Assembly: GCF_002368035.1 (NCBI RefSeq)
Contig: NZ_AP018225.1
Location: 25,635-89,634 of the forward strand
DNA: 64,000 nt
From: Nostoc linckia NIES-25
GTDB taxonomy: Bacteria > Cyanobacteriota > Cyanobacteriia > Cyanobacteriales > Nostocaceae
Direction: 5' to 3'
Made by a program: the position numbers and the translations under genes. A model generated the notes under the pieces. That model was not told the DNA's origin and made no database searches. It was given only the letters and a program-made list of their open reading frames with translations. Positions 44,908 through 54,391 of this stretch are shown piece by piece (position 1 is the first letter of the stretch; every line of letters begins with the position of its first letter).

Positions 44908-46194
44908 ATGCTCAAACTGAAAACATTATTGTTGATAGGCTTTACAGCTTTAACGATCGCTACATCAATCGAAACACAAGCTCAAACGCCAACCGAAACT
45001 CACACTTTGGGTCAATACGAGGTAAAAATTCCTGACTGGTCAAAGATAACCTGGGACAACTTACCCCCAGTCCAACAGCCTGGGTATCTCAGTATTCCAC
45101 CAGAATTGATTGCCAAATTTGGATACGATCCTTCTCGTTCTTGGTCAGCAGGACAGAAAGTAGATTCTGTAGTCATGCTGGGAGATGTGGAAGATGCTTT
45201 GAAAATGAGTTCTCTAAGCTTAGAAGATATATCTGCGATAGTAGCACTCGATTCTAAACTGACACTCAAAGATTTGGGACTGATGCAGTGGCAAACCCCC
45301 AAGACTTTAGTCAAAGCAATCCCCACATTGGGCAACCTTGATATTAGTCAAGTTCCACCTATTTATCATTTGTTTACTCAAGTTGCTGAGGGAAAAAGAG
45401 GGCTGGGGGTGCGGGGGAAGCTGGGGGAAATTGCCCAGGATTATTGGCCTGCCGCAAAGTCAAATAGACCTAATAAAAATTCCACCAAAATCGCCGCAAG
45501 TGGTAATATCTCCCAAATTTTAGAGTCTAATCCACGCGCAGCCAATACTCCATTAGGAAAGCTTGACCTCAGTCGATATCCCATCAAATCAGTTCCTTTC
45601 CTTACTCAAACACAGTTAGCGCGGTTCTCAGGCTGGCAGCAAAGCTACATCAATCAAGTTCCAGGGCTAAACAAAGTGCCTTTTGATAAGATGCCCCAGC
45701 CGATTAATACTGAATTTAATGTAATTGGTATTGCATCATTGGTACTGGGAAAGGCAGAAAACGGAGATGCAACAGTAGGCTCCAACTACTTTATATCTGG
45801 TAGCATTAACCGTAGTAATGCTACTGTTCCGGTAGCTTGTGAATCTCGAAAAGAATGCTCTTACATGGAGTTAGGGGATTTAGCAGGACAGCAGGGGGAA
45901 CTTTACGGTAAACGTTGGGCTTCTGGTTCTTCTCAAAAGGTGAAAGGTGGATTTGGACTACTAGGTAAGGTGAATGGAGGTAGAGAACCTACAGGCAGGC
46001 TTGTTTACGGTTCTGCTTTTAAGGTGGTGTTAACAGGAGTCAACGAATCAAAAGGTACGGCAGATTTCGGTTTGTTTTTTAGGATTTGCGCGAATATTCC
46101 TTTCCAAGGTAAAACCTGCACCCCCTACTTTATAGGGCCAGTACCTTGGATGCCTGTATCAGAAAATGAGTTAGTAATTCTGGGGACACAGTGA
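44908..46194 (+). CDS. Exported T4SS operon protein of unknown family
   Basis: 428 residues with a signal peptide (about 1-25, ending ETQAQ). Contains LGQYEVKIPDWSKITWDNLPP near the N-terminus and repeated PxxG/LDISQVPPIYH-type short motifs, and four to five cysteines near the C-terminus (ACESRKECSY, RICANIPFQGKTC), probably disulphide bonded in the periplasm. A G-rich repeat insertion encodes GKRGLGVRGKLGE at about 166-178. Unrecognised; presumably an outer-membrane or surface conjugation component. The stop overlaps the VirD4-like start (TGATG). Confidence 0.68.
   Translation: MLKLKTLLLIGFTALTIATSIETQAQTPTETHTLGQYEVKIPDWSKITWDNLPPVQQPGYLSIPPELIAKFGYDPSRSWSAGQKVDSVVMLGDVEDALKMSSLSLEDISAIVALDSKLTLKDLGLMQWQTPKTLVKAIPTLGNLDISQVPPIYHLFTQVAEGKRGLGVRGKLGEIAQDYWPAAKSNRPNKNSTKIAASGNISQILESNPRAANTPLGKLDLSRYPIKSVPFLTQTQLARFSGWQQSYINQVPGLNKVPFDKMPQPINTEFNVIGIASLVLGKAENGDATVGSNYFISGSINRSNATVPVACESRKECSYMELGDLAGQQGELYGKRWASGSSQKVKGGFGLLGKVNGGREPTGRLVYGSAFKVVLTGVNESKGTADFGLFFRICANIPFQGKTCTPYFIGPVPWMPVSENELVILGTQ
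45398..45430 (+). repeat. G-rich tandem repeat insertion inside a T4SS gene
   Basis: gggctgg / gggtgcg / ggggaagctg / gggga units follow one another in frame within the 44908-46194 gene. Composition and periodicity differ sharply from the surrounding AT-rich coding sequence, as expected for a Nostoc-type short repeat inserted into a gene without breaking the frame. Confidence 0.6.
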
Positions 46195-47963
46195 TGACCG
46201 CACAAACCCAGTCCCAACAAGATATTAGCAACCAGATTATTCCCTCCAATCTGAAAATTGCTTTATATTCTCCGATGGGTCTAGCACTGCTTGTATCTAT
46301 TGGTGCTTTGGTATTAGCTAAATTTTTAGAAGGCAGAGGTGGATCTAGCAAACTAGCACGGGCGCGATGGGCTGGAGCTAGAGAGAAAACAGCAGCTCGT
46401 AAGTTAGCCCTGAAGCAAATTCAACAACGCAAGCATAACCGAGTAGCCCTTTACATTGGAACTCCTAAAGGAGCTAGTTTTGAGGTTGTGGGTAACAAGC
46501 GAATTACTAATCTACCAGAAGATAGCTCAAAATTATATCTGCCCGATGTTCAGCGGGGAATTTTGGTCTGTGGCGGCCCTGGTAGTGGTAAAACTGCCTC
46601 AATGATTAATCCGCTGATCTGGTCTGCCATCGACCAAGGGCTACCCTTGATTTTGTACGATTTCAAGTATGCTCACCAGGAATCGCCTACTGATGCTGCT
46701 AAAGGTCAAGCACCCAAACTTGCAGGGTACGCCGCAATGCGCGGGTATGAAGTTTCCATCCTCGCCCCTGGCTTTAGAGAGTCCTGCATAGCTAATCCAC
46801 TTGATTTTTTGCGGAGTGAAACTGATGCAGAGATGGCCCGTCAGTTGGCGATCGTCCTCAATCGGAATTTTAAATTATCTTCTAGTGGTGATGCTTCCGA
46901 AAGTGGCTTCTTTGTAAATGCAGGCGATCAGTTGGCACAGGCAATTTTTATGCTGGCGCGGGGTACAAACTTCCCCGATATCATGATGTGCCATGCCATT
47001 CTCAGTCTGCCGAATTTAATTGATCGCATTCAACAAGCTTCTTTAAATCCTTGGGTAAAAGTTGCCTTTGACCAGTTCTTATCTGTGGCTGGTTCTCCAG
47101 AAACAGCAGCTTCAATAGTGGGTACTACAAGCGGGTTGTTTACTCGTTTTATGACTCCATCTACTCTTAGTGCTTTCTGCGGTCGAACCAATATCCCCTT
47201 AGATTTGAAGGGGCGGAAGATGGTTATTTTTGGTATGGACAAGGAGAAGCGAGATGTTATTTCTCCTTTATTAGTATCCATATTGCATCTTTTATGTTCT
47301 CGAAATTTAGCTGGTAAACGCACAGAACCATTAGTTTTGGCACTGGATGAATTACCTACTTTGTATCTACCAGCTTTAGTTGATTGGCTAAACCAAAACC
47401 GCGAAGATGGCTTGATTTGTTTACTAGGACTGCAAAATTTGGCACAGCTTGAAAAAGCTTATTCTAAGGAAACTACTAATGCCATATTCGGTGGTTGTGC
47501 CACAAAAGTCTTCTTTAATCCTCAAGATGATATAGCCGCAGAACGTTTTAGTAATTTCTTAGGTGATGAGCAAATTAAGCATCGGGAACGCTCTCGCAGT
47601 TCGGGTGGTAAAGGTGGTGCAAGTACCTCAATCTCTGAGCAAAACAGCACTCGTCCATTATTTGAAGTTAATCAATTCAATACTTTATCAGAAGGCAGAG
47701 CAGTAATTGTCAGTCCTGGTTTTCGCTCTGGGAAAAATGTCGGTCTGCCTTTATTACAACAAATTCCTGCTGACATTCAATCGGATGCTGCTATAGCAAA
47801 AAGTGTGAAGCAATGGTATGAAATCCAACAAAAGTTTATCTTACAATCTACTCTGTGCGAACCATCTGGGGAAGAGTTAGAAAATCGGCTTTTAGAGGCA
47901 GAAAGATTGTTGCCTTTAATTGAGAAACAAGCAGTAGCTAATGAAAGATTGAGCAATATTTAG
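46194..47963 (+). CDS. VirD4/TraD-type coupling protein
   Basis: 589 residues from ATG 46194; a GTG one codon earlier is possible. One N-terminal membrane segment (MGLALLVSIGALVLAKFLEG, about 25-44). ATPase: Walker A GGPGSGKTAS (about 127-136), Walker B LALDELPTL (about 382-390), then LGLQNLAQLEKAY, typical of type IV coupling proteins. It delivers the relaxase-bound plasmid strand to the secretion channel at the inner membrane. Confidence 0.92.
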   Translation: MTAQTQSQQDISNQIIPSNLKIALYSPMGLALLVSIGALVLAKFLEGRGGSSKLARARWAGAREKTAARKLALKQIQQRKHNRVALYIGTPKGASFEVVGNKRITNLPEDSSKLYLPDVQRGILVCGGPGSGKTASMINPLIWSAIDQGLPLILYDFKYAHQESPTDAAKGQAPKLAGYAAMRGYEVSILAPGFRESCIANPLDFLRSETDAEMARQLAIVLNRNFKLSSSGDASESGFFVNAGDQLAQAIFMLARGTNFPDIMMCHAILSLPNLIDRIQQASLNPWVKVAFDQFLSVAGSPETAASIVGTTSGLFTRFMTPSTLSAFCGRTNIPLDLKGRKMVIFGMDKEKRDVISPLLVSILHLLCSRNLAGKRTEPLVLALDELPTLYLPALVDWLNQNREDGLICLLGLQNLAQLEKAYSKETTNAIFGGCATKVFFNPQDDIAAERFSNFLGDEQIKHRERSRSSGGKGGASTSISEQNSTRPLFEVNQFNTLSEGRAVIVSPGFRSGKNVGLPLLQQIPADIQSDAAIAKSVKQWYEIQQKFILQSTLCEPSGEELENRLLEAERLLPLIEKQAVANERLSNI

Positions 47964-47973
47964 GAGGTAATCG

Positions 47974-48378
47974 ATGACTAATTTATCAGATTATGAAATG
48001 CAATTGTTAATCAAACTTCCGTTTGATATTGCGTTGATGGTTAATAACTATCGTACTGACATTATCAATGCCGCAGAGTTTTGGGATGAACCACCTTTGG
48101 CTGAAAACTATGTACCAGAATTCATTGAAGTTTACTATGGCGATGCTGAAAGCCCTCATATCTTTATAGTGAATGGGGAACTCAAGGATTACAGTGCAAC
48201 TAATTTACCTGATAGCGCCAAATCGATTTCAGTCTTAATTGATGACCAATGGGCTTATATCGAAATTGAAGGTAAGGTAATCCTTAATCGTTTAGGAGGT
48301 GTAGTTTTACCAGATGTGTTGGTAAGTCCATCTACTCTAATTAATTCAGTTTTAGCATCCCCGCTCTCCAGAAATTGA
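47974..48378 (+). CDS. Small hypothetical protein after coupling protein
   Basis: 134 residues, acidic. ATG 47974 follows a strong AGGAGGT site. Predicted beta-rich C-terminal half: PHIFIVNGELKDY, SISVLIDDQWAYIEIEGKVI. Not recognised. It ends at an inverted repeat and T-run, so it is probably the last gene of the main T4SS transcript. Confidence 0.7.
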   Translation: MTNLSDYEMQLLIKLPFDIALMVNNYRTDIINAAEFWDEPPLAENYVPEFIEVYYGDAESPHIFIVNGELKDYSATNLPDSAKSISVLIDDQWAYIEIEGKVILNRLGGVVLPDVLVSPSTLINSVLASPLSRN

Positions 48379-48456
48379 ACTTTTCCTTCGATACTTCACG
48401 ATTAATAGTGTTGCCAAAACAAATACCAAACTCATGGAAAGTTCAATTTATTTTTT
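48373..48456 (+). terminator. Candidate terminator at end of the T4SS operon
   Basis: aattgaacttttcc (48373-48386) pairs with ggaaagttcaatt (48436-48448) with one bulge, and is followed by tattttttctc. The 49-base loop is long for an intrinsic terminator. The left arm overlaps the stop codon of the 47974-48378 gene. Confidence 0.5.
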
Positions 48457-48481
48457 CTCAATTCTTTAGGAGTTACAAATC

Positions 48482-49873
48482 ATGGATGAGATAAAATCTG
48501 AGGCGAAACAAGTGCAACATGATTATCTAGAAATCCTCAATTATATTCTACATAAGCTGTTAGAAAAGGGAAAGTTTCAAGATTTAGATACCAGTAAAGA
48601 CTTATCAATTTATGTTGGGAATCAACCGAAGTATAAAGGTCATCCTGATAAAGAAGTCTCCGTAAATTTCATGACTCCAGAACTGGTGGAGAAAATCACT
48701 ACAGCTATCAATGACCCCCAAAATTTGAAAGGTTCTGTCCGAATCATGATTGGCAAGGATAAAGTCTATCATGCTAAGGACGGAGAAGTTGTAACTGATA
48801 AGCTGGGTTTAAATAGCAAGATTACCCAGAATTCTGACTTAGGTTCTCATCAGTCCCAGTCTCCTCAAACAGCAAAGCCAGTACAACAATCCTCTCCTCT
48901 TGAGGATTTACAAAAGCAGGTAGATGCTTTACAACAAAAGGTTCAAGAGCAGCAAAGTTTGATTGATAATTTTGCTTCTCAAAATCAATCAAGTAATCAG
49001 GTAGCTGAAAAATTATCTGCTGACATAATTAGTCTTAAACAAGCTTTTGATGCTCAACAAAAAACCATTGAACAATTGCAGAAGGGACTAGAGGCTATAA
49101 ATAGTCAAAATAATCCGGCTGTCAAGAATTCAACCTTGCACAATTGGATAAATTCCATTGAAACGAAGGCTAAAACAACTGCAAAAAATCTCTACGAACA
49201 GGTAAAAACTGCCTTCACTCCTAAAATCGATAAAGTTAAAGCACAATTAGAGGCTCAAATTTCCACTTTAAAAGAGCAGATGAATCAGCAAATGGAGTCT
49301 CTCAAAGTTGAGATGAAGTCACAAGTTGCAGCTGTTAAAAGTGAATTTGAATCTAATGTGGGTGTAGTTAAGGATGGTATTGGTGAAGTTAAGCAGTTAG
49401 TCAGCGATGAGATTCAGCATGGCATGGAGCGTCACCAAGCTGCTATGGGCGCTATTCATAATAAAGTTACAGGAGAAGTAAATACAGTTCACAAGCAGCT
49501 AACTCAAGCTGTTGGTGATATACACTCAGCAGCCAATCATACTGTCAAGCAGAGTGTTGAAAAAGTTACCAATAGCGTAATGGATATCAAAGGCAAGGCT
49601 CTCGCTAAGAGTGTAAATTCTATGCTGCGCCTTTTTGGGAATCAGAATCCTGATGGTACGAGGAGTTATGAAAGTAAAAATTACAACTTTTATCAAAAAG
49701 GCGATAGTATTACTGTCACTGCTAAAGATGGTCGGGCTGTGATGGTAAATGGTGATTTGGCTACTACTGCTACGGAGAAAGATGTTGAATCTTTAGAGGA
49801 AGTGGGAGAGGTAGTGTCTGATTATTTAAAGCACAGTAATACTCAATCTCAGTCAAGTAAACTTAGAAGGTAA
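48482..49873 (+). CDS. Coiled-coil protein near the conjugation genes
   Basis: 463 residues. N-terminal domain (about 1-110) with YLEILNYILHKLLEKGKFQDL and VRIMIGKDKVYHAKDGEVV. Two extended heptad regions (about 135-205 and 235-385) rich in Gln, Lys and Glu, similar in style to apolipoprotein-like rods. C-terminal module (about 400-463) with YESKNYNFYQKGDSITVTAKD. No signal or membrane segment. Family not recognised; could be a scaffold or a transferred protein. Gene lies between the T4SS operon and the convergent relaxase. Confidence 0.7.
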   Translation: MDEIKSEAKQVQHDYLEILNYILHKLLEKGKFQDLDTSKDLSIYVGNQPKYKGHPDKEVSVNFMTPELVEKITTAINDPQNLKGSVRIMIGKDKVYHAKDGEVVTDKLGLNSKITQNSDLGSHQSQSPQTAKPVQQSSPLEDLQKQVDALQQKVQEQQSLIDNFASQNQSSNQVAEKLSADIISLKQAFDAQQKTIEQLQKGLEAINSQNNPAVKNSTLHNWINSIETKAKTTAKNLYEQVKTAFTPKIDKVKAQLEAQISTLKEQMNQQMESLKVEMKSQVAAVKSEFESNVGVVKDGIGEVKQLVSDEIQHGMERHQAAMGAIHNKVTGEVNTVHKQLTQAVGDIHSAANHTVKQSVEKVTNSVMDIKGKALAKSVNSMLRLFGNQNPDGTRSYESKNYNFYQKGDSITVTAKDGRAVMVNGDLATTATEKDVESLEEVGEVVSDYLKHSNTQSQSSKLRR

Positions 49874-49942
49874 TTTAGCAGATAAAATTAAAGAAGTCGC
49901 AAGTATGTTAGCCTCTTGTCTTTATCCCCGTTACAAAACTGT

Positions 49943-49977
49943 ACTTCCGACTTCCGACTTCCGACTTCCGACTTCTT
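49943..49977. repeat. Heptamer tandem repeat (acttccg)
   Basis: Four perfect copies of acttccg (49943-49970) followed by the imperfect acttctt. It lies between the convergent coiled-coil and relaxase genes. Nostoc-type STRR; not a CRISPR array because units are 7 bases with no spacers. Confidence 0.85.
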
Positions 49978-49981
49978 TAAA

Positions 49982-52900
49982 TTACCTTCTAATTCCTCTT
50001 CTTGGTTTTGGTGAAGGTTCATACTTAGCTAATAGTTGAGCTTGTCTGTGTTGTTCTTTTTGGCATAATTCCTCTTTAACACCAGTCAATCGCTCTTGTA
50101 TTGATGGTAATTTTATAACTTCAGATATAGCTTTCATTTCAATAGTTTTTTGTTCTCTCTCCCAGGTTTGATAATTTTCTACCTGGGTTGACCATTCCGG
50201 AATTTTTGAGGAGAGCTGTTGTTTGTGAGTTACTAATTCTTTGATAGTTCCTATAGTTTGCAATTGCTCATCTAAAGCCAAGTTATACTTATGACTCAAT
50301 TGATGAAGCGGGTAACGCTCCATCGATTTGATGGCTTTCTCTTGAATAGCGTGTTGGCTCCACAAACTATCAATTTGTGCCTGAAGCTGGCTAATTTGAC
50401 TTTCAATAGCTTGCCTATCAATTGTCGGTGGTACTTGAGCAACTGGTTCTGAAAAATATTCTTTAACTGCTTGTTCTAAGTACAGTAGCTCTTGGTTAGT
50501 CAGTACATCAATCGACTTCTTAAATGCCAATTGATTTTGCTGGTTTAAAAAACGTTGTTGAAGTCTTTGTTTGCGCTCCTCAATGCTTAACTTTTTGGGT
50601 GGTGCTGTTAGAGTATGTCGTTGTTTATTGTTGTTATCTCGCCATGCTTTGAGGGTTGATGCTTGATAGAACGCCTTTTCGTATACCAGTGGCCCTTGAG
50701 CCACAATTAAATCGTCAACCCCTTTATCCGGCCCAGGTAACTTCACCACATTGACAGACGCTCCCCGTTCCTCTAACAGTCCACCAGTCCGTGAGATAGC
50801 AATCTCTATATTTCGCTGAGTCTCAAGTCTTGTCTCATAATCAAAGCAGAATGTTATCTCCCGCCCAGGAGTGGCGAAAACAGCTAACTCATCCATGAGT
50901 CTAGCTTTCACCTTTTCGCCAAACTCATCTTTACTGCGATAACCAGCATAAATTCCCGGCAGCCCGATCGCTGCATGACCCTGGCTTAACAAACTGGCTG
51001 CTTTCTTTGCTCCTTCAGTAATCGTGACTGGTAAGTTGTGCTTCCAAACGCAATACCAAAATCCAAAGCAGCGATCGCTTTCGGTTGGCTGTACCCCAGC
51101 TTTCTCATAGATACTAAGAGCAATATCATCCGGCACATCTAACAAGAAAATACTTAATTCCGTTTTGGGTGGATGCTCGTACTTAATAAACTTACCGGGT
51201 TTATCCGCTTTTTCTCTCTTATTATTGGGTTTATAGCATCCCCACAATTTCCGATCGGGTTTATCCCCTGGCTGTAGGTGAGCAAAGGACTTGGGATTAA
51301 CACCAGCATCACACCACCAGCCACCCGATTCAATATGAGTATACTTATTCATAATTCCTGACGAGAGCTTACCTGTGTTAGTGCGTGGCAGTTTGTCACT
51401 GTACATCAGATATTCCCAGGCTTCATGCTCCCATTCAAGAGTTTGATGCAGACTTTTGAAGTTAAGGGCGGCAATTTCGGGGTGAATAGCACTACCTTCT
51501 ACTAATTCTTGCCAATGTAAAGAATCTAGCCCTTCGGGAGCTTCACCAAAGTTCTCAGGAATCCAAAATGCTACTGTCTTTGGTGTAGTTTTGGAGACTG
51601 GTTTTTTAATAACTGGCTTGGGGTTAGGAGGCTCTTGAGCAGAGGAGCGAAGCAGCACAGGGGAAGAACTGGGCTTTTGTGCAGGGGGGCAGAGGTGCAG
51701 AGGGGAAAGAACTTCTCCCCTGCTCCCTTGCTCCTCCGCTCCCCTGCTCCCTTGCTCAATAGCCTCTTCCCTTCCCTGCTCAGTTGTGGTTGTTTTAGCT
51801 ACAATTGCATTAACTATTTCCTTCTCTTCCTCTAACTGGCGTTGCTTGTTTAATTCATTCTGCCTCAGTAAGAAGAGTGCATTTTCCTTAGCTCTACTGT
51901 GTTGCGCCCAATTCAGTAATTTATCTTTATCTTCAGTATAAAGTTTAAGTGAATACTTAGCGCGGCTGACTGCGACATAAAAGCTTTCTTGTCCAATATT
52001 GTCAGCAGAAATCAGTACAGAGTCAGCAGTCTTACCTTGGCTGCTATATGTAGTGCTGACGATCGCATAATCTAGGTGTTGTGCTTGTTGCAGGTTAAGA
52101 AATTCAGTTTGACCGCTATCTAAATACTCGATTTGCGCGTTATAACCTGCAATTGACTTAACTACAAACTCTTGACCGTTGCGCCGTCCTAATTGTCGGT
52201 CGTTCTTTGTCCAGCGTAGGCGATCGCCCTCGGCAATTTCAATTTTTTGATGTTGGTAAACTGCCTTATTAAATCCCGTGTCTACCTGAAAATATTGCCC
52301 ATCCTCAGTTTTGAGGGTTAATCGGTCAGTATCCTTACCCACCACTTCATACAGTTTTCCCTTGGACAACCCCCGGCGTTTGTAACTGCGGGTGGGCATG
52401 ACCAAATCACCCAGTTCAAAGTTGTGGGTGTAGCGCTTTTGCACTTGGGTTAAGTCTTTGGCTTGCAGTTGGGTGATATTTGTCCCATTTCCTAAACTAC
52501 CCTCAACTTTCAGTTGTTGTCGAATCGCTTGGGTAATGGCTAATCGCTCAAAATTTGTGCCTGCTAGTACCAAGGTTCGTGCCCGCTGCTCCGGTGTGGC
52601 TGTCATATATTCACGGGCAATGGTATCAATTTTAAGTTCGGCTGATATGCTTTGAATACAACCGTTTTCATCGAGGCGTTCAAAACCTTCTTCAATTCGA
52701 CCTTCGGCAATCAGGTCTACTGCCAGCTTCAGTTTTGGCGCACGTTGCCTTAAGGATTCGTTGAGATGACTGGTTTTAATTCCTGCCTGTTGTAGAGACT
52801 TGAAGGGATTACCAGCCTCTACAGCTGACAACTGTTTTGTATCTCCCACTAACAGAACCCTAGCTTGTTCTTGGGTTGCGCGTTCTAAAAGAGCAAGGGC

Positions 52901-54391
52901 ATCTTTAGCGCTCAGTAACCCTGCTTCGTCCACAACCCATATTTGATTTGGTTCTATTTCCGGTGAGGGTTCACAGATGAGCAGTCTAGCGACAGTCTCC
53001 GCCTGGATATCCAACTCTTGACCCAAAACTTTGGCGGCCATAGAACTGGGAGCAAAACCTTTGATAGTGTAGCCAGAATCGGCGGCTAGAGTTTTTAATT
53101 CCTTGAGGGCGAAAGTTTTACCAGCACCAGCTACCCCCTGCCATGCGATAAATTGGTCTGTTGTGGTTGCTGCTGTCAGTACCGCTCGACGCTGGTCTTG
53201 GTTTAAAGCCGTTTTCTCCAAGTGGTTTTCAACTATTTCTCTTTGGGCGAGTGGACTAACCTTACCCTGCCCTAACTGCATCAATTTAATGGTTGCCAGT
53301 TCCCGGTTAACTGCTGTCAGGGTTGTAAATTCCCGTTTTTCTGGAGATAGGCTGAGTAATTCCGAGTTAGCTTGAACTAAAGGCTCTATCTGCCTAACGT
53401 CTGTGGCTAAACCTTGGTTTAGGATGAATTTTTCCAAATCCTCTTGGGTGAAAGCAACATTTCTTTCTGAGCAGTGGGCAATAGCATCTTCTAAATTTTC
53501 ATAGCTGACTAACCTCTGTTGTAGTAGAGGTTGCGGCTCTATTGGCTGTATAAAATCGATCCCCAGTGCCGCAGCTTCTTCCTTCCACTTAGCTTTTAGC
53601 TCTTGAGGGTTAATTTTCTGTTTCAAGTTGCGAGTGGCAGTCCAAGCCGCTTCTCGTTCTGCCCAAGTTGAATTAGAGCCTACTGCATTTAATATTTGCT
53701 GTCTGCGTTTGGAGAATTCTTGTAAGTCAGTAGGCCGGAAACCTTTAATTTCAAACTGCCCATGTTTTCTAGCTTCTACTTCGTACCCTAGCTTTTGTAC
53801 CTCAACAGCTAGGTAATTTTGGTACACCATACCGAGAAATTTCTTATTTTTGAAAATTTCATCGTTAAGCAGGCTGTACCAGTTTCCGTTCTCTAACTGT
53901 GTCATGTTCATCACCAGAGCATGGGTGTGAAGATGCGGATCTAGTTCTCTGGTTTCAATATGGTCAAACTCCGCGATAACTAAATTGTTAGTTCTTATAA
54001 GTTGCTGCCCCTGGTCTGTTGTTACTCTGGTGTAGCTATAGCGTTCTTCAATCAAAGCCAAAGTTTTCTCTACCGCTAACTGATGGGCAGTAATTAGTCT
54101 TTCATCTGCACCTACCAAAGCCTGGAGGCTCACACTTTTAGGTGCAGAGAAAGTAAAGTCAGTTGCTGCGCGACGTTGCGATGATTCCAACTTTCTGGCG
54201 CACAGGTGTTGACTTCCATCAGGTGACAGTCCATTGACAATGTTAGAGAAAGTTTCTTTGTTATCAACTGCCCCCTCAAGCTTTAGTTTTTTAGCTCCCT
54301 TACCAGACCAGCGTGAAGAACCCTCTTGGTAATATCCTTCCACGAAGTAATGCACTGCTTGCTGAGGTTCTGTGTTCTTCCCTGTCAGCAT
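49982..54391 (-). CDS. MobF (TrwC/TraI-type) relaxase-helicase with DUF3854/Toprim-like C-terminus
   Basis: 1469 residues; MLT start as in other MobF relaxases, with AGGA upstream. Relaxase domain: candidate catalytic Tyr15, Tyr20 and Tyr21 and the metal-binding HLHTH at 153-157. Helicase: Walker A GVAGAGKTFA (about 417), Walker B WVVDEAGLL (about 482), then YSSQGKTADSVLIS. A low-complexity linker (about 867-930) carries repeat insertions. The C-terminal part (about 1040-1240) has TITEGAKKAASLLSQGH and FCFDYET, matching DUF3854/Toprim-like domains, and then a coiled coil. It nicks oriT, binds the 5' end covalently and unwinds the plasmid for transfer. Confidence 0.93.
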   Translation of the reverse strand: MLTGKNTEPQQAVHYFVEGYYQEGSSRWSGKGAKKLKLEGAVDNKETFSNIVNGLSPDGSQHLCARKLESSQRRAATDFTFSAPKSVSLQALVGADERLITAHQLAVEKTLALIEERYSYTRVTTDQGQQLIRTNNLVIAEFDHIETRELDPHLHTHALVMNMTQLENGNWYSLLNDEIFKNKKFLGMVYQNYLAVEVQKLGYEVEARKHGQFEIKGFRPTDLQEFSKRRQQILNAVGSNSTWAEREAAWTATRNLKQKINPQELKAKWKEEAAALGIDFIQPIEPQPLLQQRLVSYENLEDAIAHCSERNVAFTQEDLEKFILNQGLATDVRQIEPLVQANSELLSLSPEKREFTTLTAVNRELATIKLMQLGQGKVSPLAQREIVENHLEKTALNQDQRRAVLTAATTTDQFIAWQGVAGAGKTFALKELKTLAADSGYTIKGFAPSSMAAKVLGQELDIQAETVARLLICEPSPEIEPNQIWVVDEAGLLSAKDALALLERATQEQARVLLVGDTKQLSAVEAGNPFKSLQQAGIKTSHLNESLRQRAPKLKLAVDLIAEGRIEEGFERLDENGCIQSISAELKIDTIAREYMTATPEQRARTLVLAGTNFERLAITQAIRQQLKVEGSLGNGTNITQLQAKDLTQVQKRYTHNFELGDLVMPTRSYKRRGLSKGKLYEVVGKDTDRLTLKTEDGQYFQVDTGFNKAVYQHQKIEIAEGDRLRWTKNDRQLGRRNGQEFVVKSIAGYNAQIEYLDSGQTEFLNLQQAQHLDYAIVSTTYSSQGKTADSVLISADNIGQESFYVAVSRAKYSLKLYTEDKDKLLNWAQHSRAKENALFLLRQNELNKQRQLEEEKEIVNAIVAKTTTTEQGREEAIEQGSRGAEEQGSRGEVLSPLHLCPPAQKPSSSPVLLRSSAQEPPNPKPVIKKPVSKTTPKTVAFWIPENFGEAPEGLDSLHWQELVEGSAIHPEIAALNFKSLHQTLEWEHEAWEYLMYSDKLPRTNTGKLSSGIMNKYTHIESGGWWCDAGVNPKSFAHLQPGDKPDRKLWGCYKPNNKREKADKPGKFIKYEHPPKTELSIFLLDVPDDIALSIYEKAGVQPTESDRCFGFWYCVWKHNLPVTITEGAKKAASLLSQGHAAIGLPGIYAGYRSKDEFGEKVKARLMDELAVFATPGREITFCFDYETRLETQRNIEIAISRTGGLLEERGASVNVVKLPGPDKGVDDLIVAQGPLVYEKAFYQASTLKAWRDNNNKQRHTLTAPPKKLSIEERKQRLQQRFLNQQNQLAFKKSIDVLTNQELLYLEQAVKEYFSEPVAQVPPTIDRQAIESQISQLQAQIDSLWSQHAIQEKAIKSMERYPLHQLSHKYNLALDEQLQTIGTIKELVTHKQQLSSKIPEWSTQVENYQTWEREQKTIEMKAISEVIKLPSIQERLTGVKEELCQKEQHRQAQLLAKYEPSPKPRRGIRR
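51643..51757. repeat. Repeat-derived linker inside the relaxase gene
   Basis: gctccct / tgctcct / ccgctcc / cctgctc / ccttgctc units at about 51720-51757, plus related purine-rich units at 51643-51712, encode Glu/Gly/Ser/Arg-rich stretches (EQGSRGAEEQGSRG) between the helicase and DUF3854 domains. The frame is kept, so the insertion is tolerated as an interdomain linker. Confidence 0.7.

Noticed and set aside
49943..49977. CRISPR-like repeat array
   Set aside because: Units are 7 bases, directly adjacent, with no spacers; same holds for the 28361 and 28505 blocks.
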